From assembly GCA_016795155.1 (NCBI GenBank), contig JAEUIE010000015.1:62001-126000 (forward strand): 64,000 nucleotides of DNA, written 5' to 3'. This DNA is from Planctomycetia bacterium. GTDB taxonomy: Bacteria > Planctomycetota > Planctomycetia > Gemmatales > HRBIN36. The notes beneath the pieces were generated by a model. It had not been told where the DNA came from, made no database searches, and saw only the letters and a program-made list of their open reading frames with translations. Below are positions 34,033-43,907 of the stretch, piece after piece; position 1 is the stretch's first letter; each line of letters opens with the position of its first letter. The position numbers were made by a program, and so were the translations under genes.

Positions 34033-35499
34033 ATGCCTATTCACGAACTATCCGCATGCCATATCCAGAGTGAGTTTCAGGTTGGCAACCTCAAAGCAGT
34101 TGAGATTGCAAAACACTTTCTTGAACGAGTTCGACAATACGATAGTGTGATAAAGTCTTTTCTATCATTGAACGAAGATGATGTTTTACAGCAGGCAGAA
34201 GTTCTTGATCGCAAGCGACAAAAGGGCGAGGACTTGGGCAGATTGGCCGGTGTTCCTGTTGCGTTGAAAGACAATCTCTGCGTGAATGGCCAGGTCACAA
34301 CCTGTGCCAGCAAAATGCTTCAGCAGTTCCGCCCCCCCTATTCAGCTCATGTCGTGGAGCGCCTGCAACGCGAAAACGCGATCCTTTTCGGCAAATGTAA
34401 TCTCGATGAATTTGCCATGGGTTCATCGACAGAAAATAGTGCATACCAGAAAGCCTGTAATCCATGGAATGTGCAGCATACCCCCGGTGGATCAAGCGGT
34501 GGTTCTGCAGCAGTGGTTGCTGCCTCATTTGCTCCTCTTGCTCTTGGCAGCGATACCGGTGGATCAATCAGGCAACCCGCTAGCTTTTGCGGCATTGCCG
34601 GGATGAAGCCATCTTATGGCAGAGTTTCCCGCTACGGACTGGTTGCCTTTGCCAGTTCACTCGATCAAATCGGGCCGCTGGCTTCTAATTTATCAGACTT
34701 ATCATTGCTGCTTGAAGTCATTGCTGGGTATGATCATCGCGATTCGACTTCAGTGAATACCGACGTCCCATCATATGCAGCCACGCTCAATCAACCGATC
34801 GAAAACCTGGTGATCGGTGTTCCGGATGAGTTTTTCAAGGAAGGTCTTGAGGCAGAAGTAGAACACGCGGTGCGTGAGGCACTCAAAGTTTATCAGGAAC
34901 ATGGAGCCCAAATTGTTCCTGTTTCCCTGCCCCATACCAAATACGCCGTTTCAGTCTATTACCTGGTGGCGACGGCTGAGGCATCCAGTAATCTTGCTCG
35001 TTACGATGGCGTGCATTACGGCTATCGAAGCAGACAGTACGATAGTATGATTCACATGTATTCAAAAAGCCGGGGTGAAGGTTTCGGCAAGGAAGTTCAA
35101 CGGCGAATCATGCTTGGGACCTATGCCCTCTCCAGTGGTTATTACGATGCTTACTACAAAAAGGCATTGCAGGTGAGAAGGTTAATCAAGCAAGATTATG
35201 ATGCAGCCTTCAAGAAGTGTGATGTCATTATGGGGCCTGTTACTCCAACACCCGCTTTCAAGCTGGGCGAAAAAAGCGATGATCCATTGTCCATGTATCT
35301 TTCCGATATTTATACCATCAGTTGTAACCTGGCTGGCATCGTCGGTTTAAGCATAAATTGTGGGCAGAACACAGGCGGGCTACCCATTGGTTTGCAGATT
35401 CTGGGAAAAGAATTCGAAGAAGAAAAAGTCCTCAGAGCAGGCAGGATGTTTGAACGGGTTACCGATTGGCATCATCGACGACCAGTCATGAAATCCTGA
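34033..35499 (+). CDS. gatA: Asp/Glu-tRNA amidotransferase subunit GatA
   Basis: A 488-residue amidase-signature enzyme releasing ammonia from glutamine for the GatB kinase/transamidase. The Ser-cisSer-Lys triad falls at Lys79 (VALKDN), Ser154 (PGGSSGGS) and Ser178 (DTGGSIRQP), matching the numbering of Staphylococcus aureus GatA exactly. Asn/Gln-binding blocks KCNLDEFAMGSSTENSAY and GKPSYGRVSRYG-like GMKPSYGRVSRYGLVAFA are complete. It lies between gatC and gatB in the same operon. Its length is normal. Confidence 0.98.
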   Translation: MPIHELSACHIQSEFQVGNLKAVEIAKHFLERVRQYDSVIKSFLSLNEDDVLQQAEVLDRKRQKGEDLGRLAGVPVALKDNLCVNGQVTTCASKMLQQFRPPYSAHVVERLQRENAILFGKCNLDEFAMGSSTENSAYQKACNPWNVQHTPGGSSGGSAAVVAASFAPLALGSDTGGSIRQPASFCGIAGMKPSYGRVSRYGLVAFASSLDQIGPLASNLSDLSLLLEVIAGYDHRDSTSVNTDVPSYAATLNQPIENLVIGVPDEFFKEGLEAEVEHAVREALKVYQEHGAQIVPVSLPHTKYAVSVYYLVATAEASSNLARYDGVHYGYRSRQYDSMIHMYSKSRGEGFGKEVQRRIMLGTYALSSGYYDAYYKKALQVRRLIKQDYDAAFKKCDVIMGPVTPTPAFKLGEKSDDPLSMYLSDIYTISCNLAGIVGLSINCGQNTGGLPIGLQILGKEFEEEKVLRAGRMFERVTDWHHRRPVMKS

Positions 35500-35508
35500 G
35501 GGTGAAAT

Positions 35509-36984
35509 ATGGACGCGGTCACTGCTCCTTATCAGATAGTTGTCGGCCTGGAAGTGCACGTTCAGTTGATGACAGCATCCAAGTTGTTCTGCAGTTGTTC
35601 AACCCAATTCGGATTGCCGCCTAATTCTGCAACATGCCCGATCTGCCTGGGCATGCCCGGCGTATTGCCTGTCATGAACCGTCGTGCATTCGAACTCGCC
35701 ATGACCGCGGCTCTGGCATTAAACTGCGCAGTCACCAGGCATACGAAATGGGACCGCAAGAATTACTACTACCCCGATTTACCCAAGAATTATCAAATCA
35801 GCCAGTTTGATCAGCCCATGAGCCAGGAAGGCTACCTGGAGATTTCAACTGCAGAAGGTAACAAGAAAATAGGCATCATCAGAGCGCATCTGGAAGAAGA
35901 CGCCGGGAAAATGTTGCATGATGAAACCGGGCATGGTAGAGCAAGCCATGTTGACTTGAATCGGGCAGGTACGCCGCTCCTGGAAATTGTATCGCATCCG
36001 CACATTAATTCGGGAGCAGAAGTCAAAGCTTATCTCGATGAAATCCGTCTTCTGTTGAGGGAAATGAAGGTTTCCGATTGCGAAATGCAGGAAGGCAGCT
36101 TGCGTGTCGATGCGAATGTGAACGTGAACTTTGAGTACCTGGGACGCAAAGTGGCAACGCCCATTGTTGAGGTCAAGAACGTCAACAGCATCAGGGCTGT
36201 CGAACGAGCTGTTCAATACGAAGCACAACGGCAATACGAACAGTTTGAGCGGGATCATATTGAGATGAGCCCTGCCAACAAGGTTACTGCCAAGTGGATT
36301 GATGAAGAAGGAAGAACAGAGGTTATTCGACGCAAAGAGGAAGCTGCTGATTATCGTTACTTTCCGGAGCCAGATCTGGTTACGGTTGAAGTGGACGATG
36401 CTTGGATCGAAAAAATACGACAAAGTATGCCAGAGCTTCCCTCACAAAGACGTGAACGATACCAGGTAGTTCTTGGCTTGCCCAATTACGACGCCCGGTT
36501 ACTGACCAGTTTAGGCGCCGATTTTTGCAGTTATTTTGAATCGGTTTATGCAGCGACACAGGACGCCAAGCTGTCAAGCAACTGGTGCACCAACCAGATC
36601 ATGCAGATAATGAATGATCAGAACATTTCAATTTCCCAGTTCCCAGTATCTCCCGAACGACTGGGTTCGCTGCTGCTGCAGGTCAAAAAATTCAATATCA
36701 ACATGCAGCGGTCTCGCGATGCATTCAATCTTCTCCTGAGTACGGAAGCATCAGCAGAAGATATTGTCAATAAGCTCGGTTTAAACGTTACCTTTGATGA
36801 AGCCGATCTGCGACGTATGGTCTTGAATTCGCTGGCAGGCAATGCCAAGGCAATTCAGGATGTCAAAGCTGGTAAAAGTAAAGCTATGGATGCTTTGCTG
36901 GGGCCGGTCATGAGGGAAACGAAAGGTAAAGCTCCAATGGATTTGGTGCGACAGATACTCCAGGAAGAACTGGCAAAACGTTAA
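35509..36984 (+). CDS. gatB: Asp/Glu-tRNA amidotransferase subunit GatB
   Basis: The 491-residue GatB activates the mischarged tRNA side chain and transfers ammonia. The N-terminal cradle starts with QIVVGLEVHVQL and contains the zinc site CSCSTQFG...CPICLG; the kinase-like core has NYYYPDLPKNYQISQ, HLEEDAGKMLHD, DLNRAGTPLLEIV and the EVKNVNSIRAVERAV block. The helical and tail (YqeY-like) domains follow. GAGGGTG before the ATG is a good Shine-Dalgarno. Its TAA stop (36982-36984) shares TTAA with the stop of the convergent kinase. Confidence 0.98.
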   Translation: MDAVTAPYQIVVGLEVHVQLMTASKLFCSCSTQFGLPPNSATCPICLGMPGVLPVMNRRAFELAMTAALALNCAVTRHTKWDRKNYYYPDLPKNYQISQFDQPMSQEGYLEISTAEGNKKIGIIRAHLEEDAGKMLHDETGHGRASHVDLNRAGTPLLEIVSHPHINSGAEVKAYLDEIRLLLREMKVSDCEMQEGSLRVDANVNVNFEYLGRKVATPIVEVKNVNSIRAVERAVQYEAQRQYEQFERDHIEMSPANKVTAKWIDEEGRTEVIRRKEEAADYRYFPEPDLVTVEVDDAWIEKIRQSMPELPSQRRERYQVVLGLPNYDARLLTSLGADFCSYFESVYAATQDAKLSSNWCTNQIMQIMNDQNISISQFPVSPERLGSLLLQVKKFNINMQRSRDAFNLLLSTEASAEDIVNKLGLNVTFDEADLRRMVLNSLAGNAKAIQDVKAGKSKAMDALLGPVMRETKGKAPMDLVRQILQEELAKR

Positions 36985-39900
36985 GGCATGGGCATTGTTT
37001 CGCGAGGCATGGTTTCTGCAGGAAATCCAATCTCACGAAGTCCGACGCTGAGGCTTCCATCCAGCTTCAGCAGAAAATCGGATGATTCCCAATCGCTGAA
37101 TGCAACTTGACGAATGACGCCCTGTAATGGAATAGATTTGATGTGTTGTGCCTGTTCATCAACTTGCGCCCAGGTTTCGCTCCACAAGGTGGAGTCGAAT
37201 AGCGTCGCCATGGAATCGCGATCAAGCCGAAGATGGGAAAGCACAATTCCGTTGCCAGTCAGATAGTAATTACGTTTGCCTGCCCAATGGAAAAGACGTT
37301 TCAGATCAGTTTCATTCTGCTTTGTTTCAAGCCGGATCAGTGGGTGAGCATCGCTGTTGGCCAGAACTGAATTGCTGAACTGGCACCGCATGGACAATCC
37401 TGCAGTAAAACTGTTGAAATCACGAATCCAAATAAGCCCTTTTGTGGTGTAAGAGGTACACCTCTCGAACTGGATGGCGGAAATGTCCTGAGAGATTGCA
37501 GGTTCGACCTGTTTTATTGATTGAATGACAAAAGAGCCATCAACTGCAATACCTGATTGCAGAAAGTGGGCTGTGAACGATCTGCTGCCTGCAGAATAAA
37601 TAACATTTCCCCTGCCTCGTACTATGGAATCGAAACATTCAATGCGGCTGCCATTATTCTGTTCAGCGTTAGTCAGGGTGCGTGCAGGCGAATCGCCCTC
37701 TATCAATACACCAGAAACCTGTGTGTTCGCTGTTCCGCGTAAGCTGATTACCGTGTTACGAAAGATGCAACGCCCATCACCCGACAACGAAGCGACCGCC
37801 AGGAGTTTCTGATTCTCGCGAGATGGCTCCAGACGGATGCGGACAAATTCAAAAGTCAATTCGCCATGACGCACTCGAAACATCGAGGTTTCATCCGAGT
37901 CTGTGCTGGCGATACTACGCTGTAAGGATAATTCCGGGCGGAATCCTTCATCTCCTTTGATTACGACTTTGCGATCCCCAATGTCAATGGGGTTTAACGG
38001 GGTGTTTCCGTTGACTTTGAGCAGAATGATCAGATCTTTTTCGTCTGCGTTTGCATTCAATGCCTGAACTATACTCATGTAGTGAGATGGCTCCATCCCT
38101 TTTTCGTCAACTGTCACCATTTTCGACATGCGGTTCTTTGTTTTGGAATTACTGAAGACATTCCCATTTGGTGTTTCCCTTACTTGGCTGCTTTCCTGCC
38201 GCTGCCCAATCAACTGAAATTCAGCATGAACTAGAAAGGCATTGGCAGAGCCTGTCTCAGAAAACTTTTGCCAGGGGTAAGTTTCCACCCAGGGAGATCG
38301 CTTGGCAATCAGTGATCCTTCATCGCGATACTGTTGCATGCAGCTCTCCAGTTGCTCCAGACTGCGTGCAGTAAACGAAGATTGATCCCCATTACTGGTT
38401 AATGTGCAATAGGTGTTGATGCCGTAATAAACGGTATTTTTGCTTTCGAAGGAAACGCCGTTTGTCTTGCTCAATTGAAGCAGGGTTGAGTTAGACGTTA
38501 TTTCTGTTTCAGGCGTCTCTTGAATTCCCACTTGGCACTGGTCGAGCTGTAGTGTGGCTTGTGACGAATCATATATAGCAAACGTTGAGGAGCGAGCAGT
38601 CGCCAGCGATGTGTTTTTCATTTGGATTAATCGCTTTGTTGAATGCATTCCGGACAACGTTATTAATCTATTGTGTGTTCCGATAGAACTGTCTTCGATA
38701 AGGATTTGTCCTGATGTATTAAATGCAATTCCATTGCAATTGCAGGGATACCAGAATGATTTTCTTATAAGCAACGACGAAATTCCCGTGGAATTGGCTC
38801 TGACAGGTTCAAAGTGGAAAAAGGGAACTTGCTCCGGTCGGGATGTATCAGGTTCTCTACGAATCAATTCGCACTGTAATAATGATACCGAGCTTTCATC
38901 CCTTGCGTGAATAGCCGAGCCAGCTATTCCAACCAGTTCAATTCTGATGTTTTCGAGATTTAGTGTGCCCTGCTCAATCGTGAACAAGGGGTGTATTGCG
39001 TTTGCAGGCAGTCGAAGAATACTTGTAGTTGAACTTTGCGGCTTGATGGTCCATTTCTTGTTGATTTGCCATGATTTATTTCCACGATTTTCAATTACAT
39101 TGGTTTTCAGCAGAATAACGCCACCGGATTCCCGCTGAAGTATCTGGTCCAGTTCAGCATCCGTCGATACTTCGAAATTAGTTGAAGTCCTCACAGTTCT
39201 TTCTGAATTGGATTGGACATTAGCATCAGCAGGTGATGATTCAATGAGAGACGAGGTGATCCCGCTTGCCTGTATGCTTGAATTATCAGCACCTTGCCCA
39301 GCATCGCTTCCTAGCCATCTGTCGTAGACAATGATCGCAACCAGCATCAGCAGTATGACTGCGATGACCTGAACAGGGCTGACAGTGCCCTGGGATGTTG
39401 TCCTGATTGATTCGATAGAACGTCTTTCTTTAGATTGCAATTGTGCTAAATCGGTAAGGAGTTCACTGGCAGTCTGATATCGGTCATCAGGATTTTTTGC
39501 CAGCATTCTGCTGCAGATGTCCACCAATTCCTGGCTGACTTCCTGATTCAATTCACGTGGGTCACGTGGCAATTCCAGTTGATGTGAATGCAGTTTGCGG
39601 GCAGCAGTACCTTCCGGAACCGGTGGCATGCCGGTGAGCATGTGATAGAACGTACAACCCAGCGAATAGATATCGCTGCGAACGTCTGCCTGGCGTGGAT
39701 CAATAGCTTGTTCAGGTGAGAGATAATCAAACGTGCCTAGTGTCGAGCCTGGGTGAGTCAGGGTGTTTGCTTCCAGAATATCCAGATGTCGAGCCAGTCC
39801 CAGGTCGAGCAGTTTTAACCTGCCTTGGGAAGTAACGATCATGTTGGAGGGTTTGATGTCGCGATGCGTAATTCCTAGTAATGCTGCATCATGAATTCCC

Positions 39901-40487
39901 TGAGCAGCTTGGGTAATCAAGTCGATGGCAGTCTGTATGGGTAAATTACCATCAGACTGATCCAACAGGTCTTTCAGGTTCGTCCCTTCAATGAATTCAT
40001 ATGCAATGTAATGCAGCCCTTGATCTTGCCCGTAAGAATGTACGCGTGCAATGTGGTCACTATCCAGTTGTGCAGCCAGTTTCGCTTCTCTCTCAAACCG
40101 TTGTACATGTTCCTGATTTGCTGCAAGCTTGGGTAGCAGCACTTTGAGTGCAACTCGTCGTTCAAGGTGAAGATCCTTGGCACGAAAAACAGCAGCCATT
40201 CCTCCCATGCCAAGTGAATCTTCGATCAGGTACGATCCTAACTGTTTGCCGATAAGAAGTGTGGAAAGTTCAGCTGCAGAGCTATCCCATGCACTGGTAG
40301 GAACTCCACCGGTGATAATGGTAGCCATATTTTGTGAATGATTGGACGGGCTTGCTTTTACCTGATGAGTTGTGCTGTATTGGCTGCCTGTTTCGCTATT
40401 GGCTTTGGAAGTGTTGTTGATAACCAATACATTCTGCGCTGGCAACGAAGCTGACGCTTGCTCCTGTTTAGGTACTTGCTGTCCCAT
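36981..40487 (-). CDS. Ser/Thr kinase with external beta-helix-like domain
   Basis: I use the ATG at 40487 (1168 residues) because GGGAGAAG precedes it; a start at 40544 adds 19 residues. A low-complexity head (1-80) is followed by a Hanks kinase (about 85-350): GMGGMAAVF, Lys115 in VALKVL, HRDIKPSN (Asp210), DLG (Asp228) and SPEQ. One membrane helix is at about 372-388. The outer 770 residues are rich in short beta-turn units typical of right-handed parallel beta-helices: LFTIEQGTLNLENIRIELV, ILIEDSSIG, LIQMKNTSLATA, LQLDQCQVG, and a second series after about residue 850. The topology suggests an external sensor or wall-binding domain on a cytoplasmic kinase. No ligand can be assigned. Confidence 0.9.
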   Translation of the reverse strand: MGQQVPKQEQASASLPAQNVLVINNTSKANSETGSQYSTTHQVKASPSNHSQNMATIITGGVPTSAWDSSAAELSTLLIGKQLGSYLIEDSLGMGGMAAVFRAKDLHLERRVALKVLLPKLAANQEHVQRFEREAKLAAQLDSDHIARVHSYGQDQGLHYIAYEFIEGTNLKDLLDQSDGNLPIQTAIDLITQAAQGIHDAALLGITHRDIKPSNMIVTSQGRLKLLDLGLARHLDILEANTLTHPGSTLGTFDYLSPEQAIDPRQADVRSDIYSLGCTFYHMLTGMPPVPEGTAARKLHSHQLELPRDPRELNQEVSQELVDICSRMLAKNPDDRYQTASELLTDLAQLQSKERRSIESIRTTSQGTVSPVQVIAVILLMLVAIIVYDRWLGSDAGQGADNSSIQASGITSSLIESSPADANVQSNSERTVRTSTNFEVSTDAELDQILQRESGGVILLKTNVIENRGNKSWQINKKWTIKPQSSTTSILRLPANAIHPLFTIEQGTLNLENIRIELVGIAGSAIHARDESSVSLLQCELIRREPDTSRPEQVPFFHFEPVRANSTGISSLLIRKSFWYPCNCNGIAFNTSGQILIEDSSIGTHNRLITLSGMHSTKRLIQMKNTSLATARSSTFAIYDSSQATLQLDQCQVGIQETPETEITSNSTLLQLSKTNGVSFESKNTVYYGINTYCTLTSNGDQSSFTARSLEQLESCMQQYRDEGSLIAKRSPWVETYPWQKFSETGSANAFLVHAEFQLIGQRQESSQVRETPNGNVFSNSKTKNRMSKMVTVDEKGMEPSHYMSIVQALNANADEKDLIILLKVNGNTPLNPIDIGDRKVVIKGDEGFRPELSLQRSIASTDSDETSMFRVRHGELTFEFVRIRLEPSRENQKLLAVASLSGDGRCIFRNTVISLRGTANTQVSGVLIEGDSPARTLTNAEQNNGSRIECFDSIVRGRGNVIYSAGSRSFTAHFLQSGIAVDGSFVIQSIKQVEPAISQDISAIQFERCTSYTTKGLIWIRDFNSFTAGLSMRCQFSNSVLANSDAHPLIRLETKQNETDLKRLFHWAGKRNYYLTGNGIVLSHLRLDRDSMATLFDSTLWSETWAQVDEQAQHIKSIPLQGVIRQVAFSDWESSDFLLKLDGSLSVGLREIGFPAETMPRETMPMP

Positions 40488-40671
40488 TTCCCACTTCTCC
40501 CGTGGTTTGCTTAAGCGATCCGTCTTGAGCATTAACAGCGTCATTCAAGCTGTATGACTTGATTTGTTTAATCTACCTTATCGAGAAGCGTTTGCCTAGC
40601 AGTTCTGTTAAAACTTCTGACAATAATACATACGTTATGGGATGAATATTTAGCTTCTCGGTGTGGTCTTT

Positions 40672-42276
40672 ATGTCGTTGCGTGTCTCGAATCTAAGACT
40701 TGGAATATCAGCAGATGAATCAGAACTCATCGAAGTTCTGGCGAATTCGCTCGGTACCAGAATCGATGACTTGAAGCCATGGAGAATCATACGCAAGAGT
40801 CTGGATGCCAGAAATCCGGACGACCTTTCATTTGTCTATGCGGTAGAAGTGAACGTACACGATGAAGCAGCCCTGCTGAAAAACAGTTATGGTAAATCAG
40901 GCATTCAGGTGTCCCGATCTGTTGAGCAGTCTTTCGAGTTTCCGCATCCTGGTAATCAGCCTTTGCCACACCGGCCAGTGATTATCGGTTCTGGTCCGGC
41001 AGGATTGGCAGCAGCCTATTTCCTGGCCGAGAAGGGTTATCGGCCGTTAGTTCTGGAACGTGGCGCACCTGTCAGCGAACGCATTCGTGATGTTCGGGCA
41101 TTTGATGAAGGTGGTGAACATAATCCAGAGAGCAATTATCTGTTTGGCGAAGGCGGTGCTGGAACTTTCTCCGATGGCAAGCTGACCTGCAGAATGACAG
41201 GTCCAGATGTTTTCAGAATTCTTCAGCTCTATGCAGCATGTAAAGGCAAGCCGTCTATTCTCTACGACCATCGGCCTCATCTTGGAAGTAATCGGCTGCC
41301 TGCTGTAGTCAAGGCGATGAGGCAGCAGATCGAAGCCATGGGAGGCAGCATTCAATTTCACTGCAAAGTAGAAGATATCCTCATCGAACGGGGAACCATC
41401 AAAGGAGTAGTATCCAATAGTGGTTTTATTCCAGCTTCTATTGTAGTGCTGGCGATCGGCCATTCTGCTCGTGATACTTATGAAATGCTTTACCAGCGGG
41501 GAATTCCACTGATTCAGAAGCCATTTCAATTTGGTGTGCGGATCGAACACCCGCAGGAAAATACGAACAGGCATTGTTACGGCAAAAGAAAACTAGAAGA
41601 ACGAATCGGTTCTGCCAGTTTTTCAGTAGTTCAGAAGTCGAGATCGGGACTGGATTTGTTCAGTTTCTGCATGTGTGCGGGAGGGTATGTCATGCCCAGT
41701 GTGTCTGAACCGGGAGCATTCTGCACCAACGGCATGAGCATGTCTAAGCGAGATTCTCCATTCGCCAACAGTGGTTTGGTAGTTACACTCGATTCATCCT
41801 TCTTTGGCTCAGAGCATCCGCTGGCCGGTATGTACCTGCAGCGACAATATGAATCGCTGGCATATGAATTAAGCCGGGAAAGGTATGCTTGTCCCATCCA
41901 ATGGGGAAAAGATTTTCTTGAAGACAGAACGAGTAACGGCAAACTGCCAAGCAGTTATCCACGTGAGACCATCAATGCTCAGTTAAAAACGCTTCTGCCT
42001 TCTTCGATATCTCAGGTTTTGAGCCAGGCGTTGCCAATCATTGATCGACGTTGGAACGGTCAATTCCTCAAAGAAGCTACCTTGGTGGGGCCGGAAGCCA
42101 GAGGTAGTGCACCGGTCCGTATTCCGCGTGATGAACTGACGAGACAGGTAACCGGTATCGAAGGGCTGTATCCAGTAGGAGAAGGCGCTGGCTATGCAGG
42201 CGGAATCATTTCTGCAGCAGTTGATGGTTTACGTACTTCCAAAGCAATCGTCGCACGGTATGCTGTTACCAGTTAG
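40672..42276 (+). CDS. COG2509-type FAD-dependent oxidoreductase
   Basis: A 534-residue flavoprotein from the ATG at 40672 (GTG nine bases earlier is possible). An RNA-binding-like N-terminal extension (about 1-85; LSFVYAVEV) precedes the FAD motif VIIGSGPAGLAAAYFLAEKG. Further family blocks are NYLFGEGGAGTFSDGKLTC, VLAIGHSARDTYEML, FCMCAGGYVMPSVSE and the C-terminal GLYPVGEGAGYAGGIISAAVDG. These mark the uncharacterised dehydrogenases of COG2509/YhiN-like proteins. It is probably cytoplasmic. The next gene starts 29 bases later but encodes a secreted protein, so co-function is unclear. Confidence 0.93.
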   Translation: MSLRVSNLRLGISADESELIEVLANSLGTRIDDLKPWRIIRKSLDARNPDDLSFVYAVEVNVHDEAALLKNSYGKSGIQVSRSVEQSFEFPHPGNQPLPHRPVIIGSGPAGLAAAYFLAEKGYRPLVLERGAPVSERIRDVRAFDEGGEHNPESNYLFGEGGAGTFSDGKLTCRMTGPDVFRILQLYAACKGKPSILYDHRPHLGSNRLPAVVKAMRQQIEAMGGSIQFHCKVEDILIERGTIKGVVSNSGFIPASIVVLAIGHSARDTYEMLYQRGIPLIQKPFQFGVRIEHPQENTNRHCYGKRKLEERIGSASFSVVQKSRSGLDLFSFCMCAGGYVMPSVSEPGAFCTNGMSMSKRDSPFANSGLVVTLDSSFFGSEHPLAGMYLQRQYESLAYELSRERYACPIQWGKDFLEDRTSNGKLPSSYPRETINAQLKTLLPSSISQVLSQALPIIDRRWNGQFLKEATLVGPEARGSAPVRIPRDELTRQVTGIEGLYPVGEGAGYAGGIISAAVDGLRTSKAIVARYAVTS

Positions 42277-42305
42277 TCTTCTGCAACAAATAGCGAGATT
42301 CAGTC

Positions 42306-43313
42306 ATGATCAAGGTAATGATGCTCATGATGGCAGTATGTGCTTTGACGAGCAGCAGTATCGGTTATGCCCAAAATGTGAGTGAAATCAAAGTGGGAAT
42401 TATCGGTTGTGATACCTCCCATGTCATCGCATTCACCAAAATCCTGAACAGCAAACAGCCCCTTCAGGAAGCTGACGGTATCAGGGTTGTTGTCGCATTT
42501 CCTGGCGGCAGTCCGGATCTGCCCGATAGTCAAGATCGTGTTGCCGGATATGTGGCGCAATTGAAAAATGAATTCCATGTTGAAATTGTCGACTCTATTC
42601 CTGCTTTGCTGGGCAAGTGCGATGCCGTGCTCCTGGAGAGTGTTGATGGCAGACCGCACTGGGAACAGGTACAACCCATCCTGGCTGCTGGCAAACCAGT
42701 GTTTGTTGATAAACCATTTGCAGGTTCGCTGGTAGATGCTATTCGTATTGCACAGTTGGCTGAGAAAACCAAAACCCCGGTCTTCAGCAGTTCTGCACTG
42801 AGATTTACGCCAGGTATCGCGAAGGCAAGGAATGACGAAAAAACAGGTAATGTAATCGGTTGCCTGGCGTACAGTCCATGTGCCGTGAATCAATATCATC
42901 CCGATCTTTATTGGTACGGCATTCACGGCGCTGAAACACTTTTTACCATCATGGGAAAAGGATGTGTCTCGGTTCAGCGTACCTATACCGAAGGAACTGA
43001 TATTGTCACCGGTGTCTGGAACGATGGACGCGTAGGAACTTTCCGTGGTATTCGCCATGGCCACAAGGAGTTTGGCGCATTGGTATTTGGAACCAAAGGC
43101 GTCCATACAACTGGTGGATTTACAGGGTACGACCCGTTAGTTGTCGAGATTGCCAGATTCTTCAAAACTGGCAAATCACCAGTGCCACTTTCTGAAACCA
43201 TTGAGATACTGGCATTCATGAATGCTGCAGATATCAGCAAAAAGAACAACGGAGCCGTCGTCCTGTTATCTGATGTTCTGGAAAGAGCTAAGCAGCAGGC
43301 AGCAGGCAAATAG
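42306..43313 (+). CDS. Secreted Gfo/Idh/MocA family oxidoreductase
   Basis: The 335-residue protein has a Sec signal (about 1-22, MMLMMAVCALTSSSIGYA) ahead of a Rossmann domain, KVGIIGCDTSHVIAFTKIL. It also has the typical VLLESVDGRPHWEQVQPIL block and KPVFVDKPFAGSLVDA, where the Lys of the DKP motif is catalytic in the family. The C-terminal alpha/beta domain shows the GIHGAETLFTIMG block. Secreted members with NAD(P) binding are common in planctomycetes and often act on carbohydrates; the donor and substrate are unknown. The HxGxE-type His is present in IHGAE. Confidence 0.9.
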   Translation: MIKVMMLMMAVCALTSSSIGYAQNVSEIKVGIIGCDTSHVIAFTKILNSKQPLQEADGIRVVVAFPGGSPDLPDSQDRVAGYVAQLKNEFHVEIVDSIPALLGKCDAVLLESVDGRPHWEQVQPILAAGKPVFVDKPFAGSLVDAIRIAQLAEKTKTPVFSSSALRFTPGIAKARNDEKTGNVIGCLAYSPCAVNQYHPDLYWYGIHGAETLFTIMGKGCVSVQRTYTEGTDIVTGVWNDGRVGTFRGIRHGHKEFGALVFGTKGVHTTGGFTGYDPLVVEIARFFKTGKSPVPLSETIEILAFMNAADISKKNNGAVVLLSDVLERAKQQAAGK

Positions 43314-43375
43314 TTGGTAATAATCAGAGTGTTGAGTAAAATAAAATTACCGAGAAATTGCAGGTTCACGTAAAC

Positions 43376-43807
43376 ATGTCAAAAAAACACGCAAAAACCT
43401 CTGTCGTCGCCTTCAAAGTCGAAACCGAGCTGGCTGATATTTTGAATCAATTACCAAATAAAAGTGCTTTCATTCGAAAAGCCATCGTTAATCAGTTGGA
43501 TATGGCATGTCCACTTTGTTCGGGTGCCGGAATGCTTCCCAAAGGCCTCCATGATCACTTTGCACCGCTGGTCAGTAAGCTTAACAACAAAGCATGTGAA
43601 GAATGTGGCGATAAAGCAGCAGTACTCGCGAATTCCATCGAGGAATTGAACGCTGAAGATCGATTACGTCTTGAACAGTTTTTTCATGGCGGGCCATTTT
43701 ATTGCAATCCTTGTTATACCAAAGCAGCATCGTGTCATGATTGTGGCTGGCATATCGCACCTGACCAAATCAAGAATCACCAGCGTCAATCACATCATGC
43801 CAGATAG
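43376..43807 (+). CDS. Ribbon-helix-helix protein with zinc-binding cysteines
   Basis: From the ATG at 43376 (143 residues) the N-terminal 50 residues form a CopG/Arc-type ribbon-helix-helix: VVAFKVETELADILNQL then KSAFIRKAIVNQL. The remainder holds four CxxC pairs, CPLC, CEEC, CNPC and CHDC followed by GWH, plus a final HQRQSHH; these are enough for two zinc sites. The arrangement resembles metal-responsive regulators in outline, but the ligands differ from NikR. A DNA-binding regulator is inferred; the target is unknown. A TTG 18 bases upstream could extend it by six residues. Confidence 0.78.
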   Translation: MSKKHAKTSVVAFKVETELADILNQLPNKSAFIRKAIVNQLDMACPLCSGAGMLPKGLHDHFAPLVSKLNNKACEECGDKAAVLANSIEELNAEDRLRLEQFFHGGPFYCNPCYTKAASCHDCGWHIAPDQIKNHQRQSHHAR

Positions 43808-43907
43808 TTCTGCATCATTTTTTGTGATTATGCAGATTATGTGTTATGTTTCGGTTATACGGGAGAAGTAAGCGAAGCTGCAGCCCACAGCAGTTTGGGA
43901 CAGTTAA

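Noticed and set aside
43810-43835. CTGCAT/ATGCAG inverted repeat after the RHH gene
   Set aside because: Only six pairs with a 14-base loop and no clear U run after it; too weak to call a terminator.
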